Origin: G965237725 sp965237725
GTDB lineage: Bacteria; Pseudomonadota; Gammaproteobacteria; Arenicellales; Poriferihabitantaceae
Length of the DNA stretch: 64,000 nucleotides
Direction of reading: 5' to 3'
Assembly: GCA_965237725.1 (NCBI GenBank)
Contig: OZ250151.1
Span: 2,790,001-2,854,000 of the forward strand
The translations under genes were made by a program, and so were the position numbers. The notes under the pieces are model-generated. The model made no database searches. It was not told where the DNA came from and saw nothing but the letters and a program-made list of their open reading frames with translations. Below, one piece after another: positions 19,001 through 27,634 of the stretch. Each line of letters starts with the position of its first letter. Position 1 is the stretch's first letter.

Positions 19001-22000
19001 ATTCACTCATAAAACCATGTACAAAGGCATTTTCTGGGTCGAGCTCCAGGGCACGCTCGATATGGTATTTCCCCTTGGGTAATATGGCTTTTCTGTCAAC
19101 AGTCCAGTTTTCGTTAAAATTTACATATTGCACAGCTGCAAGATACGCATGTGCGTTCGCATTATCTGGATCAAGTTCAATAGATTGCTCTAAAAGCGTC
19201 TGGCCTTTTTTATTGTCCTCGGGAGAGAATTTATGCACGTGATAAATTCCTCGAAGGTAGAAATCGTAGCTTTTCAGATTGCTGAGCGGTTTTCGTGCGG
19301 CAGATTGTTGGATGTCCAGGTCAATACGCCCACGCAAGGTGCTAGCGATGGTCTGGCTTAATTCTTCTTCAAGATCAAAAATATCTTCCAGCTCTGAATC
19401 GTAGTGTTTTCCCCATAGCTGATTGCCACTACTTGATTCAATCAGTTGAGCCGCAATACGAAGTCGATTTCCCGATTTGCGCACACTGCCGTCAACCATG
19501 TATTGCACATTAAGCTGTTCCGCAATATCTAATATAGATTCATTGCTATCACGATAAACAAAACTGGTATGGCTGGACTTAACAATTAGTCCTTTAAACA
19601 TACCTAATCCTTGAATTATGCTTTCGCTGATGCCGTCACTAAAATATTCCTGCTCGGGGTCATTGGAAAGGTTTTTAAACGGCAGGACAGCAATGGTTGG
19701 AAAGATACTCAGGTCGCTGGTGTCAATCGCAGCTGGCTGTAATTCACAAATTCCTGCATTTTCCAATATTTCAAATTGGGCATCGATAATTTGTGTGTCT
19801 TCAAATGGCATATTGTCACGCCAATAGCTATACCATTCATCCCGCGAACTTGGAAATGCCTTCATTGATTCTCGAGCACCCTTTAAAAACCTTTGTATGG
19901 CTTCTCGTGCTTTTTTTGCTTCACCGTTCTTCATATAACAAATTGACAGGATCGCAAGCAGGTAGTGTGGGGTTGTATTTGATCCTGAAATTGTTTTTAT
20001 GGCGTCTTCGTACTTTTCGCTATTTAATTGTGATTCAGCAATTTGCCAATGTCCCCAGGCATGGTGGGGATCAATTTCCATACATTTCACTGCGTACCCC
20101 AATGCGGAATCGTATTGACCTGTCATGTTCGACAGCAGTGCTTTTTGGGCGAGGGCTTCAGGGTTACCTGGATTATTTTTTATTTCTTTATCAATTGTGG
20201 CACCTGCAGCGTCGTATTTTCGGCTAAAAATCAATTGTTCAGTACATGCGGTGAGTGCAACGCTGCTATTCGGAGTCAAATCAATTGCTTTCTCAACATG
20301 CTCACGCGCTAGTTGAAATGACTTTTTATGGTTCATTGTCCAACGTTCCAGCCAAATCATGGTGTGGTTGTAGCTAAGAATTGCATGTGCGCGAGAATTG
20401 CTGGGTTCGAGTCCAATGCATTTATTCAATTTATCTAGTGCAATAATCGAATCTTCTGCCGTGAATCGTTGGGTATGGTAGAGGCCTTCAAGTAGAAAAT
20501 CATAGGCTTGGTGATCCCCTGCTCTTTTAGAAATCGCTATTTTCTGAAGATCAGATTCGATTCGACCCGTCACATTTCCAGCAATGGTTCTGCTGAGCTC
20601 TTCCTCGAGATCGAAGATGTCCTTTAGCTCTGAATCAAATCGACCACTCCAAACCTGATTTCCGTTTTGTGCTGCAACCAACTGAACGGAAACTCGAATA
20701 CGATCGTTGGACTTTCGTATGCTCCCTTCAACCACATAATCAACGTCGAGTTCTTTTGAAATTTCCCCAATGGATTTAATTTGTTCCTTAAAAGCAAAGC
20801 TCGCATTTCTAGATTTGACCAACATATCCGGAAATAGGGAAAGGTTGTTGATGACGCTTTCTGTGATTCCGTCACTGAAATATTCTTGACTTGGATCACC
20901 AGATAAATTATCAAATGGTAGTACCACTATAGCTGGAATCTTGTCGCCGTTATCAGGAATTGCCGTTTCTTCAATATATTGTTCCAAACCCGCATCACAG
21001 AGCGCATCAAAGGGATAGTCGCTGTCGTAATCGTGTTTGGCGGCTGACGTTGCCTGCCAGAGTCTGTGCCAGTCTTCCAGGGTGGCGGGGGGCGTGACCA
21101 TGTTCTTACGTACCGTCTCGACGTATTTCTGTAGATGCTTCTCGGCGGTAGTATGTTGGCCCAGTCTCTCGTAGCATGCCGCAAGCCAACCTTCTATTTC
21201 ATCAGAAGGATTCGGCATCATTTTGAAGGTATCCAGTGCATCTTGGAAGCGCTTGCCAGTGTAATAGGCAATTCCATTGACCCAGTCTATCCATGGATGA
21301 AATGGATCCAGGGTTCTGCACGCGTCCGCCATTTCCAGAGCAATTTCTACATTGCCAAGTCCAGCGTGCACCGAACTCAAGGTCGCCAAGGTCTCAATAT
21401 CATCGGGGTTCAGCCGGTACGCGCGCTCAGCTCGATCTTCGCAACGATCGTAATCTCGATCGAATAAAAGGAATTCCGCGAAACTTGATAAAATCACCGA
21501 CTCATCGGGTCCCAGCTCAACCGCTTTTTCAATGTGGTGGCGCGCTCTTTCGAAATTTTCCTGACGGGGTTCGGTCCAGCCTGATAACCAGTCGAGGATA
21601 TTGACGCGATACAAATAGTTATGGGCAAATTCACAATCCGGATCCAGTGCAATACACTTTTCCAGTGCCTCTCTACTGAGCAAGTTATTTTCAGGGTTAA
21701 ATTTATTTAGATGATATTTACCTCGCATCAGCAAATCGTAGCTGTCCATATCCTTTGCGGGTTTTCGATAGGCGATTTCCTCATCAGAAATATCCATCTT
21801 GCCTTTGATATTGGAAACGATAGTTCTTATTAGTTCGTCTTCTACATCGAAGATTTTTTCAAGATCGGTATCGAATCGCTTACCCCAGATCTGCTTACCA
21901 GATTCTGTATTGACCAGCTGAGTTGTGATCCTCAGTTTCTTTGGGGTTTTGCGAACGCTGCCTTCGATGATATAGCGGACTTTGTACTTGTCGGAAATTT

Positions 22001-23003
22001 CATTGGCAGTCAGGTTTTGCTGTCCAATGGCATTGGAGTAGTTTCTGGAGAGAATATTGAGAGAAGGGTAGTTGGTTAATCCGACAATGACCCCTTCGGT
22101 AATGCCTTCGCTGAAGTATTGTTGTTCTGAATCGTTGGAAAGATTTTCAAAAGGCATAACCAGAATTGCGTTTTCATTCGGATCAAGACTTTTATCGGCT
22201 GGTTTTTTCAGCGGTGATTTCTCCGGACTCGAAGTTTGGGGCTTCGGTGCTACCGGAGTTTGCTTACCGTCACGAATCTCATCTCGTAGTTCATTGGTCT
22301 GGGTTTCGGGTTCAACCCCAAGCTCCAGTTTTAATGTTTCACTACAACGCTTGTACGCCAGTAGTGCATGATTGCGATTGCCTTTCGCAGCATATGCCTG
22401 CATCAGTAGTCGCCATGCAGATTCTTCAAGGGGGTCGTATTCGACCAATCGTTCAGCGGATTCGATTGCCAGTTTGTATTTTTTATCAGATATTTGTAAT
22501 TGGCCAAGGTTTGATAGGATTTCCACAATCAGGCGCTTGAACCGATCTCTTTCGTGGGCTAGCCAGCCCTGGCTTGCAGCATCACGAATGGTTATGCCCT
22601 CCAAAAACTCACCCTGATACAGTTTTGCCGCTTTGGTCAGGCTTTTTATATCGGTTTCCCCAGCAAGCTGTTCAAATTCCAGGGCATCTACCTGAATCAA
22701 ATCTGCATCCAGGGAAACCGTGGTCCGTTCGATTTCCAGCGGCATCTCGTCCATGCTAACCAGGGTTTTTTTAATGGCGCTTAAGGCCTGGCGTAGACTA
22801 TTTCGGGCCTGCTCCTCGCTGCGATTACTCCACAAGAGATTGAGTAAACGTTCCCTTGGATGGCGGATGCCCGGTGCTAATGCAAGATAAGCCAACAGGA
22901 CTTCGGCTTTCCGTGTTGACAGGGTAAGCCGATCTCCGGATTTCGCTTTCGAAGACAGTCGGCATTCGATTTGCCCCAGTAACTTAAGGTTTAGCCCCAC
23001 CAA
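16086..23003 (-). CDS. Giant BTAD/SARP-like regulator with five TolB/FlgO-TPR modules
   Basis: 2305 residues. Residues ~1-100 are a winged-helix DNA-binding domain and ~100-245 a bacterial transcriptional activator domain (BTAD), as in SARP regulators. Five modules follow, beginning near residues 279, 690, 1101, 1508 and 1912. Each opens with a TolB/FlgO-like segment (pattern I-x-V-L-P-F-x-N-L-S-x-D-x-x-Q-x-F-S-x-G-I) and continues with TPR helices. Modules 1-3 end in a Trp-rich stretch before an AGLxxY-like tail, whereas 4 and 5 end in a MGFxEQ tail, so there are two lineages. No membrane segment was seen. Start is TTG (or the next GTG) with a TAGGA just upstream. Likely a transcription factor whose TPR array senses a protein or peptide. 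Confidence 0.9.
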   Translation of the reverse strand: MVGLNLKLLGQIECRLSSKAKSGDRLTLSTRKAEVLLAYLALAPGIRHPRERLLNLLWSNRSEEQARNSLRQALSAIKKTLVSMDEMPLEIERTTVSLDADLIQVDALEFEQLAGETDIKSLTKAAKLYQGEFLEGITIRDAASQGWLAHERDRFKRLIVEILSNLGQLQISDKKYKLAIESAERLVEYDPLEESAWRLLMQAYAAKGNRNHALLAYKRCSETLKLELGVEPETQTNELRDEIRDGKQTPVAPKPQTSSPEKSPLKKPADKSLDPNENAILVMPFENLSNDSEQQYFSEGITEGVIVGLTNYPSLNILSRNYSNAIGQQNLTANEISDKYKVRYIIEGSVRKTPKKLRITTQLVNTESGKQIWGKRFDTDLEKIFDVEDELIRTIVSNIKGKMDISDEEIAYRKPAKDMDSYDLLMRGKYHLNKFNPENNLLSREALEKCIALDPDCEFAHNYLYRVNILDWLSGWTEPRQENFERARHHIEKAVELGPDESVILSSFAEFLLFDRDYDRCEDRAERAYRLNPDDIETLATLSSVHAGLGNVEIALEMADACRTLDPFHPWIDWVNGIAYYTGKRFQDALDTFKMMPNPSDEIEGWLAACYERLGQHTTAEKHLQKYVETVRKNMVTPPATLEDWHRLWQATSAAKHDYDSDYPFDALCDAGLEQYIEETAIPDNGDKIPAIVVLPFDNLSGDPSQEYFSDGITESVINNLSLFPDMLVKSRNASFAFKEQIKSIGEISKELDVDYVVEGSIRKSNDRIRVSVQLVAAQNGNQVWSGRFDSELKDIFDLEEELSRTIAGNVTGRIESDLQKIAISKRAGDHQAYDFLLEGLYHTQRFTAEDSIIALDKLNKCIGLEPSNSRAHAILSYNHTMIWLERWTMNHKKSFQLAREHVEKAIDLTPNSSVALTACTEQLIFSRKYDAAGATIDKEIKNNPGNPEALAQKALLSNMTGQYDSALGYAVKCMEIDPHHAWGHWQIAESQLNSEKYEDAIKTISGSNTTPHYLLAILSICYMKNGEAKKAREAIQRFLKGARESMKAFPSSRDEWYSYWRDNMPFEDTQIIDAQFEILENAGICELQPAAIDTSDLSIFPTIAVLPFKNLSNDPEQEYFSDGISESIIQGLGMFKGLIVKSSHTSFVYRDSNESILDIAEQLNVQYMVDGSVRKSGNRLRIAAQLIESSSGNQLWGKHYDSELEDIFDLEEELSQTIASTLRGRIDLDIQQSAARKPLSNLKSYDFYLRGIYHVHKFSPEDNKKGQTLLEQSIELDPDNANAHAYLAAVQYVNFNENWTVDRKAILPKGKYHIERALELDPENAFVHGFMSEYLYFAREFDRGDFHADKAIELNPTLPDGYAMKAWGLASARQFDSALDYADKCLKLDPQHAYAGWIVGEVYRDLGKFEKAIQVFRSLPHMPDSCLAQIAVCLAAMGDTQQAKIEMSKYQVLARQKMPAYPDSVAQWRSFFYDFLTYKYDEDFEKFFDLILKAGLCDYLEVNSDELPSIAVLPFENLSGDPEQEFFSDGITSDIISTLSHFRNMRVVALHSTYAYKERKATIAEIAAEQNTRYILEGRIRKSGKKVRVNTELIDSTTEEMCWSETYDRKLDDIFAVQDEITLSIATAMRIQLADGDKAREKAIKTKSLKAWEYTVRAGDLSDTYIRDNIVEARRLIHIAIEYDPEYGLAWSILGWINWQEAYISHMNAMEPLLEAAETAAEKSITLDPDNTSTLILQSFIVMMRKGDPEISITIARRAVEISPGNSEALGLCAYVHSYAGRPKEALDYYKTAVRLSPISPSWLSLVGGNIYQDLGKLEDAIALFLKSIADEPESPLTRFYLIDAYLVAGKPDKAKQIADEIRSLEHSMNISGVILFHSQDEEERQRFHNNLELMGFSEQRGSNDNAPDALPSIAVLPFENMSGDPEQAHFSNGIANDLVTILSRFRQIRVVSSYSTSVYKDRKAPIRQIADEQNVRYILDGSIRKSGKKIRVNVQLIDSRTGDNCWVEQYDRKLDDIFAVQDEITNNITIAMRVQLADGLSALDWARGTNNIKAWESCAIAAELQDSYIRKNVLEAQRLALKALALDPDYATAWIIKGWVHWQEAYTGWGESMEESLSLCHEAADKALEIDPQHPDALSLKGCAYVRSGEPILAIEFCENAIALSPGNSEVQALMAMTYVYAGEYQKSFSHFEQSIQLCPVYPNWYLLPGAHAYKQTGNITKAIEILNSAVDVEPESPLCRFYLVDALVASGDNAAAKRVASEIKSMDAEFGVSGLIRTYSYNKEIRDSFKSNLSAMGFTEQS

Positions 23004-23084
23004 ATTTGTCCTAATTTCAATTGATTCGCCAAATTTTGAATTAAATTCGACAAATTAGCCCATATATTTCAATGAGTTAAAAAA

Positions 23085-23145
23085 TTTAATGATTATTTAA
23101 TGATTATTTTCGGGTATTTAATGCAAATACGCAAGGAAATTAATG
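23085..23145. promoter_or_regulatory. Phased direct heptamers, candidate SARP-type binding site
   Basis: TTTAATG occurs at 23085, 23096 and 23117, and ATTAATG at 23139. The spacings are 11, 21 and 22 bp, that is one or two helix turns, so all lie on one face of the DNA. SARP/BTAD regulators are known to bind direct heptamer repeats with 11- or 22-bp spacing. The site lies between the BTAD regulator gene (start 23003) and the small gene at 23203. The sequence is AT-rich, which lowers significance. Confidence 0.5.
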
Positions 23146-23202
23146 ACGACCTAAGAGAATGCCTCCATCGAAACCAAACATCACTTAAACGAGGCAACTA
23201 AA

Positions 23203-23448
23203 ATGAGAAAAGTAAACATTAAAAACCGAACCCATAACCACACCGATTCGTTTGCGCAGGGGGTTAAGCAACTGGCTCGAGAAAAATCAGTAAGCGAAAG
23301 CGCTTATTCAGATTATGAGTTGAACGCCATTCTTCGCTACGAGCAGGAAACCGCCACTCAACCACCAGTACACACACCTAATGCAGGGTTCCACGTAGTA
23401 GACCTGCTTAAAGAATTGAGCTGGATGAGTAAAGGATTCCGGTTCTAA
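23203..23448 (+). CDS. Small protein of unknown function, paralog A
   Basis: 81 residues; not a family I recognise. It begins MRKV and shares with the next gene the pattern N-x(n)-H...FAQG..Q...(R/D)...VS.S.Y.D.EL.A over the first ~45 residues; the C-terminal halves differ. The first half is polar and basic, and the second ends in hydrophobic/aromatic residues. There is no signal peptide or membrane segment. A GAGG lies 8 bp before the ATG, so translation is credible. It is divergent from the giant BTAD regulator and directly downstream of the phased heptamers, which suggests control by that regulator or interaction with it. Confidence 0.7.
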   Translation: MRKVNIKNRTHNHTDSFAQGVKQLAREKSVSESAYSDYELNAILRYEQETATQPPVHTPNAGFHVVDLLKELSWMSKGFRF

Positions 23449-23500
23449 GCCATTTATTCACTAACTATTTTATTCACTAACTATTAATGAGAGAACGATC

Positions 23501-23701
23501 ATGAGAAAAGTAAGAAATCAAAATAACCATTATTCACATCCGGCCCTTATGTTTGCCCAGGGCATTGTCCAGGTCACCGAAGATCACTTAGTAAGCGGAT
23601 CGAAGTACGATGATCAGGAGTTAAAAGCAATGAAAAGGGCTCCAAAACAGCCCAAGGCACAAAATAATTTATTTACTGTTTTATTGAGAAAATTGGCTTG
23701 A
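23501..23701 (+). CDS. Small protein of unknown function, paralog B
   Basis: 66 residues, starting with the same MRKV and aligning with paralog A through FAQG, VSGSKYDD and QELKAM. The conserved part is the N-terminal ~45 residues; the C-terminus (ending LLRKLA) is short and basic. A GAGAG sequence precedes the ATG at suitable distance. The two genes are 52 bp apart and probably co-transcribed. Conservation between tandem copies with different tails is good evidence that both are real genes. Function unknown; a role tied to the neighbouring TPR-rich regulator is a guess. Confidence 0.68.
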   Translation: MRKVRNQNNHYSHPALMFAQGIVQVTEDHLVSGSKYDDQELKAMKRAPKQPKAQNNLFTVLLRKLA

Positions 23702-23836
23702 GCCAATAACAATTGTTCGGCCCTACAGATTTGCCAAGTTTTAAATCCATTTTTTTCTTGGCTTGTCAATAAATTGGGCGTAGTATGAGTTATCCAACAC
23801 TAGCCAATGGACCTATTTGGTCAGGACGTTATAGTC

Positions 23837-24229
23837 ATGAAATTATTAAAAGTTTCGATTTCTGGGTTAGCTCTAATTTTTGCTGTTACAGTTCAACCCA
23901 TTCAGGCAGATGAGTTTGCCATTGAATTTGAATGGTATGACGGGATGAAAGAATGTTTCTCGAAAAAATCCCCAGAGATAAAACTGATAAATCTACCCGA
24001 AGGTGTTACCAAATTTAAGGTTAAGATGGTCGACAAAGATGCGCCGGGATTTGGCCACGGTGGGGGTAAGATCAAATATGAAGGTGGGGATGTCATCCCC
24101 CACGGCGCACTAAAGAGCTGGAAGGGCCCTTGCCCGCCGTCAACTCACACCTACTCATTTCAAGTCCAGGCCTATGCTGAGAAAAAGAAAGTAGGTTACG
24201 CTTCATACGATCAAAAATTTCCCCAATAG
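23837..24229 (+). CDS. Secreted PEBP (YbhB)-like protein
   Basis: 130 residues from the chosen ATG at 23837, preceded by AGGA; an in-frame ATG at 23807 would add ten residues before the signal peptide and is less likely. Residues 1-24 are a signal peptide ending PIQA. The mature part has features of phosphatidylethanolamine-binding/YbhB proteins: SPEIKL, a DKDAPGFGHGG-like ligand-site strand, an IP-GAL turn and GPCPPSTHTY. These proteins bind anionic ligands, but their bacterial role is poorly defined. It is convergent with the aminotransferase gene 15 bp away. Confidence 0.75.
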   Translation: MKLLKVSISGLALIFAVTVQPIQADEFAIEFEWYDGMKECFSKKSPEIKLINLPEGVTKFKVKMVDKDAPGFGHGGGKIKYEGGDVIPHGALKSWKGPCPPSTHTYSFQVQAYAEKKKVGYASYDQKFPQ

Positions 24230-24244
24230 AAGAATATTGATTTC

Positions 24245-25399
24245 TTACTTCTGACTGGCAATTAATCTTTTGATTAGTTCCGGAAACCGCGCCTGCTCCA
24301 GATTGGCAAAGGCAAATCTAAAATATTGTTCCTGGCCATCGCCAAAATAAGTGCCTGGAAGGCAAACTACTTTAAACTCCTGGGCCAAACGTTTCGCTAC
24401 GACGCTGGATGGTTGGTCAAAAGGATGTTTGATATAGGCGAAATAAGCGCCCGCACAAACTAGTTCATATTTCAGATCTGAATTATCAAAGGCATCGCGA
24501 ATTGCCTGAGCACGTACAATCATTTCCAGACCCTTCTCCCTTCTCCAGGCAGTGAGATTTTCCAGCCCAAAAAGTGCTGCGATTTGTCCCAGATGAGGCG
24601 CGTTGATCACCGCACAATCCTGAACCTTACTGAGTTCATTGAGTAATGACTCGCTTGCAACAATGGCGCCAACACGATGACCGGTCAGGCTGAATGCTTT
24701 TGAGAAACTATATAAATGTATAAAGGTGTCTCGCCAGTCTGGTTTTTGGAATAGATTGTGTGGCGGATGGGAATCATCCATAAAATCCCGATAGGTTTCA
24801 TCAATAATCAATGGAATGCCATGTTTTTTGGCAACCTCAAAAAATTTCTCCATCGTGGCTTCACTGTAGATCGCCCCTGTCGGGTTGTTGGGGGATACCA
24901 GAACGATGGCCCGGGTATGCGAATTCACCAGTCCGTCAGCCTGAGATGGGCTTGGCTCTGCAGTCTCCTGATTGAATTCCAGCCACTGAATTTCGACGCT
25001 GCGAATTGACAACCACATTTCGTGATTAAAATAACAGGGCAGGGGTGCAATGACATTGTCGCCGCTCTGGCAAAGGGTATCGATTACGGCACAAAAAGCC
25101 TGGTTACATCCTGCGGTAATGAACACTTCATCCGCATTGACAGATCCGTCATAGCGGGAATTGATATCTCCAGCCAGGGCTTTTCGAAGGGGGTCGATAC
25201 CAGCAATGTCAGTATAAGTTGCGGCCTCACCCCGTTTGATCGCATCCCCCATATGATCCAGCATGGATTGATGGGGCAGATAAGAGGGCACCGCCTGGCA
25301 CACATCGATGAGTTCAGGATCATCGGGGTTATCCAGCCACGACCAGGCCTCGGCAATGGGCGCCGGTGCGCAGTCTTTTACATCGGGGTTAATTTTCAT
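24245..25399 (-). CDS. PLP-dependent aminotransferase, class I/II
   Basis: 384 residues, full length for fold type I aminotransferases. The PLP lysine is Lys234 in SFSKAFSLTGHR; NNPTG (171-175) and the Asp in IIDETYRDF are the other cofactor motifs, and the final Arg in FRFAFAN should bind the substrate carboxylate. It follows the TMADH-family gene on the same strand with a 39-bp gap, so the pair probably forms one catabolic operon in which an amine is oxidised and a downstream keto or amino compound is handled by the aminotransferase. Exact amino donor unknown. Confidence 0.9.
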   Translation of the reverse strand: MKINPDVKDCAPAPIAEAWSWLDNPDDPELIDVCQAVPSYLPHQSMLDHMGDAIKRGEAATYTDIAGIDPLRKALAGDINSRYDGSVNADEVFITAGCNQAFCAVIDTLCQSGDNVIAPLPCYFNHEMWLSIRSVEIQWLEFNQETAEPSPSQADGLVNSHTRAIVLVSPNNPTGAIYSEATMEKFFEVAKKHGIPLIIDETYRDFMDDSHPPHNLFQKPDWRDTFIHLYSFSKAFSLTGHRVGAIVASESLLNELSKVQDCAVINAPHLGQIAALFGLENLTAWRREKGLEMIVRAQAIRDAFDNSDLKYELVCAGAYFAYIKHPFDQPSSVVAKRLAQEFKVVCLPGTYFGDGQEQYFRFAFANLEQARFPELIKRLIASQK

Positions 25400-25438
25400 T
25401 GTTACTAATCTATATAGTATTCGATAGTGTATTTCACT

Positions 25439-27508
25439 CTAGGGATCTGCGAGGCTAAAAACCCGATCATATTTCACCGAGGGTTCAATATCTTTTTCAG
25501 TGTCAAGTTCCCTGGCCCATCGGTGTCCGGCATAAACCGCATCTGCAATTATAGCGGGCGCGTCGCAATCGCCAATCTTTGATACAGTGAACTTTGTTTT
25601 ATCCGCATTCGATTCGACATAGTGATTCAGATCATAATAAAGTTGATCATCAGGATTTCTTGCGGTAACCAGCACCAAAGCAGCGGCGTCCAAAGATATC
25701 TCAGGACCGCCATAAGTACAACCCAGCTCAGCGCGAGTTCCACCAAATGACTGCAGGTGTTTTGAGGTAACAATCTGAACGCCAAGTTCCATTAATCGTT
25801 TTTGTGCCCGACGTTGCTCGGCGGTGTATGTGCTCCAGGAAGAAACTTTGGTATCCGGAGTCACATAGATGACCGATACATCTTCGCTGCTTAACTTTTC
25901 TGCGATTACGCTGGCCATGTAGTAGCTGTCATCGTCATAAATTATTGTTGTACCGTCAGGCATTCGCCCTTCCATAATATCGTCGGGGGTGTATAGCGCA
26001 GATTCATCACCAAGATTAGGATTGAGCGCTTCATTGTATCGTCCAAATCCATCTCGTCGCCAATGGGCGCCGGTTGCCAGTACAACATGGTCCGCGCCCA
26101 CTTCCACAATTTCCTCAACACCCATATGGCTTTCGCGGAAGATTTCCACTTTAGGCATTTTTTCAATTTGCCCAACACGATAATCCCGGACTCGCGCCCA
26201 TTCGCTCAGGCCGGGCAATTTTGATTCTCTAGAAATCCTGCCACCCAGGTCTCGGTTTTTTTCAGCAAGTAATACGTGGTATCCGCGCAGTCCCAGCGCC
26301 CGGGTGGCTTCCAGTCCGGCGGGCCCCGACCCAATAACCAATACGGTAGCGTCTGATGCTTTGTCATTCATATTTTCGGGATGCCATCCGCGTCGCCACT
26401 CTTCTCCCATAGTCGGGTTTTGGGTGCATCGAATGGGTATACCCAAACCGTCTGAGGCATAACAGATATTGCAACCGATACATTCGCGAATGTCTTCGAT
26501 TTGATCGTTTTTAATTTTATTGGGTAAAAACGGATCTGCAATTGACGGGCGGGCCGCCCCAATGAAATCCACAATGCCGCGTTTCACCTGGGATACCATG
26601 GTATCCGGCGAGGTGAATCGACCGACGGTAACTACGGGTTTGGTGGTTTTGGATTTAACAAAATTCATGTAAGGCTCGAGAGAAGCGGTTTTAACAAATC
26701 GCGACACACCCATCTCATAAGAATAGTCTGCGACATTGATATCCCAAAGATCGGGCAGCTCTGCCAGCATTTCGAACATTTCCCGCAGTTCGTTGTAAAC
26801 CGGAGCGCCATCACCACCGCCGCCCTCGTCCACAGAAAATCGAACTGCAACGGCGCATCGGTCTCCGACGGCTTCATTGGTTTCTTCGATTACCTCCCGA
26901 ACCAGTCGAACACGATTTTCCAGGCTGCCACCGTATTCATCCGTCCTGGTGTTGGTATGGGATGAAAGAAAGGATGAAAACAGATAGCCGTGGGTTGCAT
27001 AGACATAGACGATATCAAACTCCGCCGCTTTAGCCCTCAACGCGGCCTGGCGATGCCAGTTTCGCAGGTTGCGAATATCCGCCTTATCCATGGACCGGGA
27101 TTGTTTCGGATTGCCTGCCGTATTGGGCATGCTGGAAACACTCAATGGGACTTCCCGACTAAACAGGTTTGACGATCGGGCGCCTCCGGCCCATAGCTCA
27201 ACCCCTGCCAGGGCGCCGTGCTGGTGGACTTTCTCCGTCATCAGGGCATGGGATTTTACATCGCCTTCATCCCAGATTGAATGGGATATATAAGGCAGGT
27301 CGTCGGATGAAGGGTGAATTGAACAATACTCGGTACAGACCACGCCCCAGCCGCCTTCCGCTTTCATGCCGCGCAAGTCAGCAACCATTTTTGGCCGCAC
27401 CCAACCAAGGCCAGTGCAATGAGGCACCTGATAGAAACGGTTCTTTGCTGTGACCGGGCCGATCTTTACCGGCTCAAATAAAATATCATAAGGCGATGAT
27501 GTCGACAT
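25439..27508 (-). CDS. Trimethylamine/histamine dehydrogenase-family iron-sulfur flavoprotein
   Basis: 689 residues. An N-terminal OYE-like TIM barrel (about 1-340) carries Cys31 in QVPHCTG, matching the residue that binds FMN covalently in trimethylamine dehydrogenase. Cys343, 346, 349 and 361 (CIGCNIC...CTQ) are the [4Fe-4S] ligands. C-terminal ADP/FAD-like nucleotide domains follow (GSGPAGLEATR). Family enzymes oxidatively remove an N-alkyl or amino group and pass electrons to ETF or another acceptor. Tyr61 of the substrate bowl is kept, but the residue matching Trp355 of TMADH appears to be non-aromatic (D353 region), so the substrate may not be trimethylamine; a primary amine such as histamine is possible. 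Operon with the aminotransferase. Confidence 0.9.
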   Translation of the reverse strand: MSTSSPYDILFEPVKIGPVTAKNRFYQVPHCTGLGWVRPKMVADLRGMKAEGGWGVVCTEYCSIHPSSDDLPYISHSIWDEGDVKSHALMTEKVHQHGALAGVELWAGGARSSNLFSREVPLSVSSMPNTAGNPKQSRSMDKADIRNLRNWHRQAALRAKAAEFDIVYVYATHGYLFSSFLSSHTNTRTDEYGGSLENRVRLVREVIEETNEAVGDRCAVAVRFSVDEGGGGDGAPVYNELREMFEMLAELPDLWDINVADYSYEMGVSRFVKTASLEPYMNFVKSKTTKPVVTVGRFTSPDTMVSQVKRGIVDFIGAARPSIADPFLPNKIKNDQIEDIRECIGCNICYASDGLGIPIRCTQNPTMGEEWRRGWHPENMNDKASDATVLVIGSGPAGLEATRALGLRGYHVLLAEKNRDLGGRISRESKLPGLSEWARVRDYRVGQIEKMPKVEIFRESHMGVEEIVEVGADHVVLATGAHWRRDGFGRYNEALNPNLGDESALYTPDDIMEGRMPDGTTIIYDDDSYYMASVIAEKLSSEDVSVIYVTPDTKVSSWSTYTAEQRRAQKRLMELGVQIVTSKHLQSFGGTRAELGCTYGGPEISLDAAALVLVTARNPDDQLYYDLNHYVESNADKTKFTVSKIGDCDAPAIIADAVYAGHRWARELDTEKDIEPSVKYDRVFSLADP

Positions 27509-27634
27509 TTTAGCTACTTATTTATCGAGTCTGTTTTGAGGCGACAGTATATTGTGCGCAGCAGAAACAGTCTACTTGCAGTATAGTCAGCACTTAAAAA
27601 TTTTAGGGCGGCCACAATCCTGAGCCGAATAACA

